Shown one piece after another: positions 7,797 to 15,558 of a DNA stretch of 22,257 bases. Source of the stretch: an uncultured Synechococcus sp. (GTDB lineage: Bacteria; Cyanobacteriota; Cyanobacteriia; PCC-6307; Cyanobiaceae); the NCBI GenBank assembly GCA_949373155.1, contig CASICK010000019.1, positions 1 through 22,257 on the forward strand. The letters are read 5' to 3'. The notes below the pieces were generated by a model. That model searched no databases. It was given only the letters and a program-made list of their open reading frames with translations, and had not been told where the DNA came from. The translations under genes and the position numbers were made by a program. Position 1 is the stretch's first letter, and each line of letters begins with the position of its first letter.

Positions 7797-8537
7797 TTAC
7801 GGCGCTGGATTTTGCAAAACCTTCTCCTTCTTCTCTGCTTCCCAGACCTCGAGAACATCGGGGAAATGCACTTCTATGCATGAATCACAAATCCCATGGC
7901 TGAAATTCAAGTTTGTACGCGCAGACAAATATTGATCTAGATGCGACCAATTCCCTTCAGTATCTTTTGCTTTTCTGCAATAAGAACATGTTGAGATAAA
8001 GCTATCAGCATCAGTGTGTGAACAGAAAGATTCAATCAAATTGATTGATCTCTTCCTCAGTTCCAGAAAAGCAACGGCTTGCCTTGATAGAGATTGCATG
8101 ACGCTGAACTGTGTATCAGTTAGGCCATGGGGCTCTCTATCAATTACGCAAAGCGTGCCGATTCTGAGGTTCTTGTCATTTTGCAGCGGAAAGCCTGCAT
8201 ATAACCTGATTTTAGGCTCTCCTCGCACTAAGGGGTTGTCAAAAAAACGTTCGTCTTTTAAAGCGTCTTCAACGATTAAAGGTTCAGAGGAGTGAATTGC
8301 ATGGGCACAAAATGACCAATCGCGAACAGTCTCTTCAGCCTCAATACCAACCTTTGCTTTAAACCATTGGCGATTGGAGTCAACAAGGCTCAAAAGAGCA
8401 ATAGGAGCACCACAAGTTAAAGAAGCTATTTTTGTAATATCATCATAATTTTCTTCAGGCTTTGTGCCAAGAATTCTATATTCATTCAGAGCCTTCAGCC
8501 TTTCTGACTCATTGATGGGAATTTCAGGCTTTTTCAA
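7797..8537 (-). CDS. GAF-domain sensor-like protein with a C-terminal two-CxxC module
   Basis: A 246-residue soluble protein. Residues about 25-160 form a GAF domain of the type often fused to histidine kinases and diguanylate cyclases: ALLSLVDSNRQWFKAKVG, DWSFCAHAI, and the pattern YAGFPL then GTLCVIDREPHGL. Residues about 184-227 hold C184-x2-C187 and, about 30 residues on, H214 with C217-x2-C220 in SHGICDSC, followed by HFPD. This matches a module I know from the ends of many bacterial response regulators and sensor proteins; it is presumably zinc-binding and its role is unclear. No kinase, cyclase or DNA-binding output domain is present, so it may act by protein contact or be a redox or metal sensor. 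It is followed on the same strand by umuDC, 98 bases away. Confidence 0.87.
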   Translation of the reverse strand: MKKPEIPINESERLKALNEYRILGTKPEENYDDITKIASLTCGAPIALLSLVDSNRQWFKAKVGIEAEETVRDWSFCAHAIHSSEPLIVEDALKDERFFDNPLVRGEPKIRLYAGFPLQNDKNLRIGTLCVIDREPHGLTDTQFSVMQSLSRQAVAFLELRKRSINLIESFCSHTDADSFISTCSYCRKAKDTEGNWSHLDQYLSARTNLNFSHGICDSCIEVHFPDVLEVWEAEKKEKVLQNPAP

Positions 8538-8754
8538 GTGAGAAGACTGGCTGATTTCAATAGTTTTGGCTGCAAACGCTCAAAGCGCATAAAGCAAAAT
8601 AAAAGTTTATTTGATATTGCTAAAGCTTTACGTCGTTCGCCTTTATTGGCTTGTAGGGATTAACGGAATTGTTAACTTAATCCGAGAGTTGCAGGGTTCA
8701 GCTGGAATGAGCTAGGGCTTGAGCCTTTGCCTTTTTCCGTCATAGAAGAGGGGG

Positions 8755-9318
8755 ATGTCGTCGTCGACGAACCAGCAGGCCGATGAGGCGGTTGTGGGTG
8801 TCGCCTTGGCTCTTTGGATTGGAGTTGTAGACGTTTGCAGCAGACGCCAAATCAAGACATGGAGGTCGAATCGATCAAGATGGCTGCCTGTGAAGCTGCT
8901 GCTGATGGCTGATTCTCCCTACCTCTTGGCGATAGCCCTGTTTGAACAGAATGGGAAACGAGCCATGCCCCTCGGGGGTCGTTCTCTACCAAAAGATGCG
9001 ACGAAAGAGGATGCGGGGGGACCTGCGCAGATAGCCAGTGAGCTGGCTTTGGAACTCCTGCTTCGCATCTGGCAACGCAGTGATCAGGGGCCTTTGCAAC
9101 GGGAAGCGGGGCAAGGAAGTTTGCTGATGGCTGAATTAGGCATGGAGCATCTACCCGAAGATCTACCGCGTCTCAAAGCGGCTTGGCTCACCACAGGGGA
9201 TGGCCCAGCCTTTCGGCGAGGACTGTTGGCGATCACCTCAAGGTGTTGGACTGTGAGCGTGGCTAAATTTGAGCCAATTACGTTCACAACACTTGAGGCG
9301 TCGCAGACGGAAGGCTGA
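8755..9318 (+). CDS. Unknown protein, start uncertain
   Basis: An open frame of 187 codons with no recognised family. A purine-rich GAAGAGGGGG ends at the ATG at 8755, too close for a good ribosome binding site. The first 50 residues include a hydrophobic run (VVGVALALWIGVVDV) and a basic stretch. The part from M51 (ATG at 8905) onward, starting MADSPYLLAIALFEQNGK, looks more like a conserved soluble domain with alternating helices, so the true start could be 8905, giving 137 residues. It converges with the SGNH hydrolase gene, 20 bases between stops. The downstream part is probably coding; I offer no function. Confidence 0.6.
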   Translation: MSSSTNQQADEAVVGVALALWIGVVDVCSRRQIKTWRSNRSRWLPVKLLLMADSPYLLAIALFEQNGKRAMPLGGRSLPKDATKEDAGGPAQIASELALELLLRIWQRSDQGPLQREAGQGSLLMAELGMEHLPEDLPRLKAAWLTTGDGPAFRRGLLAITSRCWTVSVAKFEPITFTTLEASQTEG

Positions 9319-9338
9319 ACGAGTCACTCAAAATGGTT

Positions 9339-10022
9339 TCAGGATGGAATCGTTGCAATGAGATCTGCTAATCCAGCCGCAATGGAGTTCTGCTGATCGC
9401 CAGCGAAGTGAACACCGTCAAGAGGAGAGGTTTCGGCAACTGCTTGTGTATCGAAGAAGAACACCGACTCTTGTTCAGCAAGGTTGCAATAAAGGGAGGG
9501 AAGCAACCGGGACTTTTCGGTGGCATCTTTAAATCCCCAAGCAAGAGATTGTGGTGTGGTTTGAATCACTCCAGGAGTAGCTAAGATAATTGTGGGTGGT
9601 TGATTGGAATGGCATGGCCCACATTGATAGGACATGCGAACATCATGGATCAGGATTTTTGCTCCAGATGTAATTTCTTCTGGAGAAAGATGTAGATGGC
9701 TTTTACAGTCGTTGCATCCAAGCGCAAGAATAACAACATTAAGGGGTTTACAGCTATGTAGAATCACGGGCAAATCTTGCCTGCCATTGCAGCTATAGTC
9801 GCCACCATAATTAACAGCTCCAAGCGGATCATCCATCACCCAAGTTCTAGAATTCAAGCCTTGTTCAAAGACAATCCAGGGCTGATGATTGGGGTTCCGC
9901 TGATTCAGAATCTGTTGGAGGCGATTCGGCCAGCGTGTTGCAAATGGCAAGCGCCCACTCCCATCAGGAGCCATTCCCCAGGTGTTGGAGTCTCCAAAAC
10001 ATAAAATACTTTTTGGCTCCAT
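9339..10022 (-). CDS. SGNH/GDSL-family hydrolase
   Basis: A 227-residue cytoplasmic esterase or lipase-like enzyme. The family blocks are all present: FGDSNTWG with nucleophile S12 (block I), LALGCNDC with N104 (block III), and DGVHF with D202 and H205 (block V) completing the catalytic triad. N71 and G73-G74 (NYGGDYSCNG) occupy the block II region. The FGDSNTWG start is typical of the arylesterase/acyl-CoA thioesterase-like subgroup. There is no signal peptide. The substrate cannot be read from sequence; short-chain acyl or aryl esters are usual for the subgroup. It is the last gene of the minus-strand run and starts 42 bases after rlmH. Confidence 0.88.
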   Translation of the reverse strand: MEPKSILCFGDSNTWGMAPDGSGRLPFATRWPNRLQQILNQRNPNHQPWIVFEQGLNSRTWVMDDPLGAVNYGGDYSCNGRQDLPVILHSCKPLNVVILALGCNDCKSHLHLSPEEITSGAKILIHDVRMSYQCGPCHSNQPPTIILATPGVIQTTPQSLAWGFKDATEKSRLLPSLYCNLAEQESVFFFDTQAVAETSPLDGVHFAGDQQNSIAAGLADLIATIPS

Positions 10023-10064
10023 GATGTTTTGGTTCAGCAGTAGGTCAATAATGAAGTCTCTTGC

Positions 10065-10499
10065 TTAGGCCCGGTGATAAGGACTTCCTTGCTGGATCGC
10101 TTGGGCTCTGAACAATTGTTCGATCAAGAGAAGTCTTGCAAGCTCATGGGGGAATGTCATCGGCGAGAGGCTGAGTTTCCAATGGGCCAGGGCCTTCAGC
10201 TCAGCTGTTAATCCATCAGCACCACCAATCACGAACGCAAGTCGCTGCGATCCAAGGCTGCGGAGCCGCTCAGACAAGCTGATTGATGTCAGGGTTTCAC
10301 CCTGTTCCATCAACATCACAGGCCATTCATCGCTTCGCAGCGTCTGACGGATCAATTCAGCTTCTTTCTCAGGCGTTCCATCCCGCAACTCAACGATCGT
10401 GAGTCCAGGAAGGCGTTTGCGGTAGAGCTCGATTCCTTCTTGAACCCAAGTCTTTCGAACTTTCCCGATGGCAATGATGCGGCAGCGAGATGGATTCAT
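10065..10499 (-). CDS. rlmH: 23S rRNA (pseudouridine1915-N3)-methyltransferase RlmH
   Basis: Methylates pseudouridine 1915 in helix 69 of 23S rRNA on assembled ribosomes, using S-adenosylmethionine. The 144-residue protein is a minimal SPOUT (knotted) methyltransferase: FVIGGADG (about 89-96) forms the SAM-binding knot loop, and the C-terminus [20 protein letters not shown] then SPYHRA is the RlmH signature. I chose ATG 10499 ([14 protein letters not shown]) over the ATG five codons upstream, because RlmH proteins begin a few residues before the first beta strand. It is part of a minus-strand run: 27 bases after the unknown 10527-10958 gene and 42 bases before the SGNH hydrolase. Confidence 0.95.
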   Translation of the reverse strand: MNPSRCRIIAIGKVRKTWVQEGIELYRKRLPGLTIVELRDGTPEKEAELIRQTLRSDEWPVMLMEQGETLTSISLSERLRSLGSQRLAFVIGGADGLTAELKALAHWKLSLSPMTFPHELARLLLIEQLFRAQAIQQGSPYHRA

Positions 10500-10526
10500 C
10501 CCTGGAGATCCCAACGCATGCAGGTC

Positions 10527-10958
10527 TCAGACTGAGTCTTCGTCATCTTCCAGAAGAAGCTGGCCAAACGCCACATAAAGCGACTCTTCTTCGCTCCCAG
10601 CCGCCACCTTCGGACGTGAGGGACGGGTTGTTTTTCCCTGGCCGCCGCGCAGCGGTTGTCTGGACAGGGTCTGGGATGACGGCAGCGTCTGCGCGTTTAC
10701 CTTCGCTTTGTTCTGAGTCGCAACGTGGCGCTCAGCGTCCTTGAGCCGTGCCATCAAGTGTTCAGGAATAGCGCCATCACTGCTCGCTTTCATTAGTTCT
10801 TGAAACAGACGTTCTGGGTTGTCTTCAGTTTCAATGCGATGGCGCTTTTCGGTCGCCTTCACTGGGCGACCAGAATTTTGCTGGGGTGGCGCGATCGGCT
10901 CAGGCAACGAACGGCCCAACTCCTTGAGACGCTCCAAGCTTCGGGGATCAAAGCTCAT
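10527..10958 (-). CDS. Unknown polar protein of 143 residues
   Basis: A soluble, charged and largely low-complexity protein. It starts MSFDPRSLERLKELGRSLP and has proline-, glutamine- and basic-rich linkers in the middle (residues about 20-125). It ends in a short region SLYVAFGQLLLEDDEDSV. No catalytic motif is visible, and much of it is probably disordered. Its ATG overlaps the stop of the pentapeptide gene by four bases (ATGA), and it lies 27 bases before rlmH, so it is co-transcribed with both. The association with rlmH hints at, but does not show, a ribosome-related role. Confidence 0.75.
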   Translation of the reverse strand: MSFDPRSLERLKELGRSLPEPIAPPQQNSGRPVKATEKRHRIETEDNPERLFQELMKASSDGAIPEHLMARLKDAERHVATQNKAKVNAQTLPSSQTLSRQPLRGGQGKTTRPSRPKVAAGSEEESLYVAFGQLLLEDDEDSV

Positions 10959-11434
10959 GAGCAGCCCAGGGTTTCGCGAGTGTCTCGACCGGTGACAGGG
11001 TTAACCCCTTCAGCGTTGGCACATAACACCTTGAGCGCATCCGCTCGCAGAGGCACGTTGGTGAAATCAGCGCCTTCAACAGTGACGTTGATGAAGCGTG
11101 TGTTGAAAGCAAACGCATCTTCCAGCACCGCATTGGTGAGGTTGGTGCCATCAAAGATCGCTGAATCAAGCGTGGCATCACGGAGATTGGTGTCGCTCAG
11201 ATTGGCGTCTTGAAGTTTGGCTCCATAAAGGCTTGCGCCCTGCAGATCACTTCCAGAAAGATCGGCTTCTCGAAGGTTGGTGAGGTTGAACGTCACACCT
11301 TGCATTTCCCGGTTTGAAAAATCGGCTCCGATCAACACCTGCTTGGCATAGTCCATGGCGGCAAATGCCGGTTGCATCGGCAAGGCGAGCATGACCCAAA
11401 GAACCATCAGCGGAGCCAATAAGCGCAATCGCAT
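10955..11434 (-). CDS. Exported pentapeptide-repeat protein (probable thylakoid lumen protein)
   Basis: A 159-residue protein with a signal peptide (basic MRLRLL, hydrophobic run to about residue 20, cleavage near AFA-A at 25/26). About 18 pentapeptide repeats of the A(D/N)LxX type follow (residues about 36-127; for example ADLSG, SDLQG, ASLYG, AKLQD, ANLSD), which fold into a right-handed quadrilateral beta helix. Two cysteines near the C-terminus (C138 and C158) could form a disulfide, as in known lumenal pentapeptide proteins of cyanobacteria. No enzymatic role is known for this group. First gene of the minus-strand run; its TGA overlaps the next ATG by four bases. Confidence 0.9.
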   Translation of the reverse strand: MRLRLLAPLMVLWVMLALPMQPAFAAMDYAKQVLIGADFSNREMQGVTFNLTNLREADLSGSDLQGASLYGAKLQDANLSDTNLRDATLDSAIFDGTNLTNAVLEDAFAFNTRFINVTVEGADFTNVPLRADALKVLCANAEGVNPVTGRDTRETLGCS

Positions 11435-11469
11435 CGGGAGTGAGGTATCTGTTGTTCAGCCTAGGACTT

Positions 11470-12072
11470 TTAGATGCGTTCGTTCTTTTCGCGTTGAATT
11501 ACCTGTTCCAAGCTGTTCAAGCGATCCTCCCTGGCACCCCAAAGCTCAATAAAAACTGGCGGATTGTTGATTGGCATCACTGAGAACCGTTGTTCCCTAT
11601 AAATTTGTTTGAAAATGACATCCACTTCATCGCGGTAGGGAAAGGTCAATTGGGCGAATTCCGTCATTTTCCATTGCAACGGGCCATTCACTTGTCATCG
11701 GTAAAAAGATCAGCAGATCAAGGCTTTGAAGAGAGTCGCGAACTCTTGCTGCTAAAGACTCAACAAATTGATCGTCAATGTCGGTGGTTTCATAATTGGA
11801 TGTGTATTGCGAATAGGCAATATAATCAACTGGGCAGCGATCAAAAATAACGCATTCACTCGGCTGCCGATAATGCATCAATCTGCTGATGCTGTAATAC
11901 ATCTGGATTCCGTTATGTAACTTCGTGCTTTCTTGTCGGAAGCGAATGCCATAGCCCTCTTCTTGCAATCCGGAAAGGCTTTCTTCACGAATGTAGCGCT
12001 AATGGTGCTTAATCCAATCGCCACGAATGTGCTTTTCCCTTGCAAATGTTTGCCACTAATAGCAATTCGCAT
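11470..12072 (-). pseudogene. Broken P-loop kinase/ATPase gene (AAA-type, NadR-kinase-like)
   Basis: Three fragments in two frames read as one protein of about 200 residues. The first begins MRIAISGKHLQGKSTFV, a Walker A motif. After position about 12021 the sense shifts to the next frame (GDWIKHH, then a TAG at 11999-12001, then RYIREESLSGLQEEGYGIRF). That frame holds VIFDRCPVDYIAY, a DRxPxD-type motif, and runs to GIRPIDL. Near the GGG at 11638-11640 the sense returns to the first frame (YRDEVDVIFKQIYREQRF) and ends at 11470. So there are two frameshifts and one nonsense codon. The intact family would phosphorylate a nucleoside, nucleotide or similar small molecule. Sequencing error could explain one lesion but hardly all three. 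It is separated from the pentapeptide gene by 35 bases. Confidence 0.8.
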
Positions 12073-12100
12073 ACAAAAACTTAGCTTTTAAGAGTTATAG

Positions 12101-12138
12101 CCCCGATCAGCAAAATTCCTCAACCGTGCTGATCGGGG
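12101..12138. repeat. Perfect 12-bp inverted repeat at the yraN start
   Basis: CCCCGATCAGCA (12101-12112) and TGCTGATCGGGG (12127-12138) are exact complements around a 14-base loop. The right arm ends two bases before the proposed yraN ATG (12141) and covers an alternative GTG (12126). No T tract follows on either strand, so it is not a standard terminator. In an mRNA it would fold at the ribosome entry site; as DNA it could be an operator between the broken kinase gene and yraN. Confidence 0.85.
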
Positions 12139-12140
12139 GA

Positions 12141-12563
12141 ATGGTTGAGAGCACGTTGTACGGCCATGCCTTGTTGTCTCACTCTCAAGTACAAGGTGCT
12201 CAAGCAGAGCGCTCTGTGAAAGACATTTTGCTGCGTCATGGATGGCGCTTGCTGGAGCACAACTGGAGCTGTCGGTATGGAGAGATTGATCTGCTTTTAA
12301 CCAAACACTCAGGTCCGAATAGACGAATCTTGGTGGTTGAGGTGAAGGCGCGTCGCCGCTCAGGGTTGGATGGCTGGGGTCTTGCTGCGTTTCATCATGC
12401 AAAGAGAAGGTGTTTGGCCCGCAGTGTCTCTTGCTGGCAAGCCGCTAACCCCTGGAGTGAGAGCAGCTATTTCGAAGTCGTGCTGGCGCTGGTGGCACTT
12501 CCAGTGCAAAGGCATTGTGTGCGCTGGATCCGCATCGACAGGCTCGATCGCGTGAGTCAGTGA
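12141..12563 (+). CDS. YraN-family (UPF0102) nuclease-like protein
   Basis: A 140-residue protein of the YraN/UPF0102 family, which shares the PD-(D/E)xK fold with archaeal Holliday junction resolvases; its cellular role is unsettled. Visible landmarks are E23 in GAQAER, the strand RYGEIDLL with D50, and VVEVKARR with E67 and K69, the expected catalytic acid-acid-x-lysine set. I prefer ATG 12141. A GTG at 12126 would add five residues but lies within the inverted repeat. The C-terminal half is more divergent than usual. The stop codon abuts the stop of the convergent kinase gene with no base between. Confidence 0.85.
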   Translation: MVESTLYGHALLSHSQVQGAQAERSVKDILLRHGWRLLEHNWSCRYGEIDLLLTKHSGPNRRILVVEVKARRRSGLDGWGLAAFHHAKRRCLARSVSCWQAANPWSESSYFEVVLALVALPVQRHCVRWIRIDRLDRVSQ

Positions 12564-13178
12564 TCACATTGCAGATGATTCAGTCATCAGCGCTTGGATG
12601 AGCTCAATCGCAGCTATTTGTCCCTGGCGTGGGTTGGTGATGACAAGCGCCGAGACCGATCGCAGTGGGCGGATAAAACTCCATTCACCAGGAATCATGT
12701 GCATCACCATGTGTTGGATGATCTGAATTGGATTGCGACCCCGCTCTTGTCGATCCCGTCGTAACCGTCGAATCATGCGCAGCAGCAACGGTGCTTCGAG
12801 ATAAAACAACGCTGTGATCGAGCCATCGTCCAGCAGGTCTTGCGGTCCATAGGCGCCTTCAAGCAAGACAAGCCGGTAGCTCTGGTTCAGCGGTTTGCGC
12901 GCTACATCACGCGTGACCATGTCGTAAGTGCGCAAGTTGGTTGCAGAGTGATGCCTGACCTCATCTAGCTCAGCTCGCAACGCGTCGATGTCAATGGCTG
13001 CCGCCGTATCGAATCCAAAGCGTGGGTGAGGGCGCCAATGGTGCCTGTAATAGTCGTCGCAGCAGATCACGAGCACTTCAAGACCGATCGCGCGCAGTGC
13101 TTCTGCAAGGGTCAAGGTGAAGCTGGTTTTCCCAACCGCGGAAGGGCCAGTGATGCAAACCAAAGGAATCTTTGCCAT
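12564..13178 (-). CDS. Uridine kinase-like P-loop phosphotransferase
   Basis: A 204-residue kinase of the uridine kinase/phosphoribulokinase superfamily. GPSAVGKTS (11-19) is Walker A. DDYYR (41-45) and a following FD element (56-57) match the substrate-binding loop of uridine kinases. LLEGAYG (about 105-111) is the Walker B-like strand, and RRDRQERGR (140-148) is the lid arginine motif typical of Udk. The likely reaction is phosphorylation of a nucleoside or small sugar-like substrate; uridine is not proven. I chose ATG 13178 (MAKIPLVCITG), since the longer frame adds an unrelated N-terminus. It is divergent from rsmA, with 62 bases between starts. Confidence 0.82.
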   Translation of the reverse strand: MAKIPLVCITGPSAVGKTSFTLTLAEALRAIGLEVLVICCDDYYRHHWRPHPRFGFDTAAAIDIDALRAELDEVRHHSATNLRTYDMVTRDVARKPLNQSYRLVLLEGAYGPQDLLDDGSITALFYLEAPLLLRMIRRLRRDRQERGRNPIQIIQHMVMHMIPGEWSFIRPLRSVSALVITNPRQGQIAAIELIQALMTESSAM

Positions 13179-13240
13179 CACGCCGTCGCCCCAGATGTTT
13201 AATCCTGCATAGGGCACAGTGAATCAACGCTGAGAATGTC

Positions 13241-14074
13241 ATGACTTTTTCAGGGCACACGGCCCGCAAGCGTTTCGGCCAGCACTGGTTGATCAATGAG
13301 CGAGTGCTGGATCGAATTGTTGAGGCCGCCGAACTACAAGACGGGGATCGCGTCCTGGAGGTGGGTCCTGGTCGTGGGGCTTTGACCAATCGTCTCCTGG
13401 CCTCAGCGGCAGCTGCGATCCATGCGGTGGAGCTTGATCGCGACCTCGTCGTTGGGCTTCAGGAGACGTTTGCAAACCATCCAAAGTTTTCCCTGCAGGA
13501 GGGAGATGTGTTGTCCGTTCCCTTGGAACTATCCGATGGGGTGCAGGCCGACAAAGTTGTGGCAAATATCCCGTACAACATCACAGGGCCATTGCTCGAT
13601 CGGTTGATCGGTCGTCTCGATCGTCCCGTCGACCCCCCTTATCAACGACTGGTACTACTCGTTCAGCATGAGGTTGCTCAACGCATTCGTGCTCGTGCAG
13701 GACACAGCAATTTCAGTGCCTTGAGTGTGCGCATGCAGTTATTGGGACGATGCAGCCACGTGTGCCCTGTTCCACCACGCTGCTTTCAACCACCCCCAAA
13801 AGTGCAGTCGGAGGTGATCTGCATCGATCCCTTTCCTGCTGAGCTGCGGCCTACTGCTGCCTTGGCCCGAGGGGTGGAGCGTCTGCTCAAGATGGCCTTC
13901 TTGAGTCGCCGCAAGATGCTGCGCAATACCTTGGCCTCGGTGTGTTCCCCAGACCAATTGCAAGCATTGGCAAACGAGGCCGGGATCAGCCTTCAGCAAC
14001 GACCGCAGGACGTGGCACCAGAAGCCTGGGTTGCCCTAGCGAAGGGTTTGAATCAGTTCGACTCTGCTGCTTGA
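13241..14074 (+). CDS. rsmA: 16S rRNA dimethyladenosine transferase RsmA (KsgA)
   Basis: Dimethylates the two adjacent adenines (A1518 and A1519, E. coli numbering) in helix 45 of 16S rRNA late in 30S assembly, using S-adenosylmethionine. The 277-residue protein has RFGQHWL near the N-terminus, the SAM motif [11 protein letters not shown] (about 39-49), VELD (63-66), EGDVL (87-91), and the catalytic NIPYNITGP (N109 to P112 core), followed by the C-terminal helical RNA-binding domain ([17 protein letters not shown]). The length is normal. It starts a plus-strand cluster; ispE begins four bases after the stop. This rsmA-ispE pairing is common in cyanobacteria. Confidence 0.97.
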   Translation: MTFSGHTARKRFGQHWLINERVLDRIVEAAELQDGDRVLEVGPGRGALTNRLLASAAAAIHAVELDRDLVVGLQETFANHPKFSLQEGDVLSVPLELSDGVQADKVVANIPYNITGPLLDRLIGRLDRPVDPPYQRLVLLVQHEVAQRIRARAGHSNFSALSVRMQLLGRCSHVCPVPPRCFQPPPKVQSEVICIDPFPAELRPTAALARGVERLLKMAFLSRRKMLRNTLASVCSPDQLQALANEAGISLQQRPQDVAPEAWVALAKGLNQFDSAA

Positions 14075-14078
14075 TCGG

Positions 14079-15011
14079 ATGACCGCCACCGTTCGCGTCA
14101 CCGCTCCCGCCAAAATCAATCTCCATCTCGAGGTGCTCGGTCAGCGCTCTGATGGGTTTCATGAATTGGCGATGGTGATGCAAAGCATCGACCTCGCTGA
14201 TCAGCTGGACTGTTCCAACAGCGCTGATGGCTTGATTCAACTGAGCTGTGATCAGCCTGGACTCAGTTGCAGCAGCGACAATCTGGTGATGCGTGCCGCC
14301 GAACTGCTCCGGCAGCGGTCTGGTTTTAATGAGCTTGGCGCTCATCTTCATCTGCATAAACGCATTCCGATTGGTGCTGGCCTTGCCGGAGGTTCGAGTG
14401 ATGGTGCTGCAGCTCTACTGGCTCTCAATACGCTCTGGGGGCTCGGACATAGCCAAGACCACTTACGCGCCATGGCTGCTGAACTTGGCTCAGACATGCC
14501 GTTTTGTCTTGCCGGTGGAATTCAGCTCTGCTTCGGTCGAGGCGAATGTCTTGAATCCGTCCCAGCGGCAGCGCAGTCTTTAGGGGTGGTGCTGGTGAAA
14601 GATCCCACCGTCAGTGTTTCGACGCCCTGGGCCTATGGCGAGTGTCGTCGTCTCAAGGGCGATCACTATCTAAGTAACGAAGAGGCTTTTGCACAGCGGC
14701 GACAGGATCTACGTGCAGCGTTGTGGTTAAACCCCCTGCGAGCGGCTGAGCCACCGCCGCTTCGCAATGATTTGCAGGATGTTGTGGCACCTCAAACAGC
14801 CTCAGTGCAAACGGCCTTGCGTTTACTCCAGGATCTTCCCGGGCAACTGAGAACGGCGATGAGTGGTTCCGGCCCTAGCTGTTTCGCCCTATTTCCCAAT
14901 CGCTTGGATGCTGATCAGGCTCTGGATGCAGCCCGTGATTCCTTCGCAAAAGTCGGTTTGGACTCCTGGAGTTGTTCATTCGTCGGTCATGGCGCCAAGC
15001 TGACGCCATGA
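14079..15011 (+). CDS. ispE: 4-diphosphocytidyl-2-C-methyl-D-erythritol kinase IspE
   Basis: GHMP-family kinase of the MEP pathway. It uses ATP to phosphorylate the 2-hydroxyl of CDP-methylerythritol on the way to isoprenoid precursors for chlorophyll tails, carotenoids and quinones. The 310-residue product has the N-terminal [11 protein letters not shown] with K12, the glycine-rich ATP loop [15 protein letters not shown] (about 97-111), GSDMPFCL with catalytic D139, and the C-terminal [11 protein letters not shown] motif. Length and motif order are standard. The start is four bases after rsmA, and the stop overlaps the ATG of the DUF3082 gene by four bases, so translation is probably coupled. 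Confidence 0.97.
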   Translation: MTATVRVTAPAKINLHLEVLGQRSDGFHELAMVMQSIDLADQLDCSNSADGLIQLSCDQPGLSCSSDNLVMRAAELLRQRSGFNELGAHLHLHKRIPIGAGLAGGSSDGAAALLALNTLWGLGHSQDHLRAMAAELGSDMPFCLAGGIQLCFGRGECLESVPAAAQSLGVVLVKDPTVSVSTPWAYGECRRLKGDHYLSNEEAFAQRRQDLRAALWLNPLRAAEPPPLRNDLQDVVAPQTASVQTALRLLQDLPGQLRTAMSGSGPSCFALFPNRLDADQALDAARDSFAKVGLDSWSCSFVGHGAKLTP

Positions 15012-15358
15012 GCAGGAATGGCATGAGCAGCGGCGAAGTCAGTAGCAGCGGTGACATCCAGACGCCAGAGGCGCCTTCAGAGCGCAAGAAGGGGCCAATC
15101 AGTTTCCTTTCGGGCTCGTTGACGAGCTTGATGTTGAGCTGGCTCAGCCTGGGTCTGAGTAAAGGGATGGTGGCCTATTTCGCGAAACATCCATCAACTT
15201 CCAGCTCTGCCATCGCTCAAAGCATTACCTCAGCGTTGAAGACGCTGTTTACCGGCATGTGTTTTCTGGCCACTTTCAGCTTTGCTTTTATTGGTGTTGG
15301 CCTGTTTTTGGTGTTTCTTCGCAGTCTTTTCACAGGCAAAGAAGCTGACGCTGTCTAG
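15008..15358 (+). CDS. DUF3082 family membrane protein
   Basis: A 116-residue protein with a polar N-terminus and two probable membrane helices: residues about 37-58, after [10 protein letters not shown], and about 82-107 ([22 protein letters not shown]). The layout and the phrase [12 protein letters not shown] match the cyanobacterial DUF3082 family as I remember it; no function is known. I start at ATG 15008, which overlaps the ispE TGA as ATGA; an earlier in-frame ATG at 14972 would lie well inside ispE and is unlikely. It is probably translated from the rsmA-ispE mRNA. Confidence 0.82.
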   Translation: MSRNGMSSGEVSSSGDIQTPEAPSERKKGPISFLSGSLTSLMLSWLSLGLSKGMVAYFAKHPSTSSSAIAQSITSALKTLFTGMCFLATFSFAFIGVGLFLVFLRSLFTGKEADAV

Positions 15359-15376
15359 CCTCAGATCACTGTCCTG

Positions 15377-15393
15377 AACTGCCATAGGCAGTT
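15377..15393 (+). promoter_or_regulatory. Compact hairpin upstream of the 31-residue membrane peptide
   Basis: AACTGCC, ATA loop, GGCAGTT: a perfect 7-bp stem that ends 7 bases before the ATG at 15401. The sequence after it is ATTGATA, with no T run, so termination is unlikely. It could protect the mRNA end after processing or modulate translation of the peptide. Confidence 0.55.
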
Positions 15394-15400
15394 ATTGATA

Positions 15401-15496
15401 ATGACTCCCCACGATCTTGGTCAGCTGATCCTGCTGCTCTCTCCGGGGTTGCTTCTCTCGGTGCTCCTGCTCACGACGTTTGCTGCAGGAGGCTGA
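15401..15496 (+). CDS. Possible 31-residue membrane peptide
   Basis: ATG at 15401 opens a frame of 31 codons ending in TGA at 15494-15496. The peptide begins MTPHDLGQLILLLSPGLL and continues as a single leucine-rich membrane span (about residues 8-28) ending FAAGG. Its size and shape recall the very small photosystem and cytochrome b6f subunits of cyanobacteria, but I cannot match it to any named one. It fills the 200-base gap between the DUF3082 gene and pdhB, has a hairpin just before it and a T6 run just after. These points favour a real gene; a chance open frame of this length is still possible. Confidence 0.5.
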   Translation: MTPHDLGQLILLLSPGLLLSVLLLTTFAAGG

Positions 15497-15558
15497 TTTT
15501 TTCGTTGCTGAGATAGCTTGGCCACTCACGCCGGCTTGGCCGGGATTGCAGAAAAGCC

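Noticed and set aside
11470..12072. Programmed frameshifting in the P-loop kinase gene
   Set aside because: Two frameshifts plus an in-frame TAG, with no clear slippery site, are better explained by decay.
12088..12402. 104-codon minus-strand open frame over yraN
   Set aside because: It overlaps the YraN catalytic region (GEID and EVKAR), which is clearly on the plus strand.
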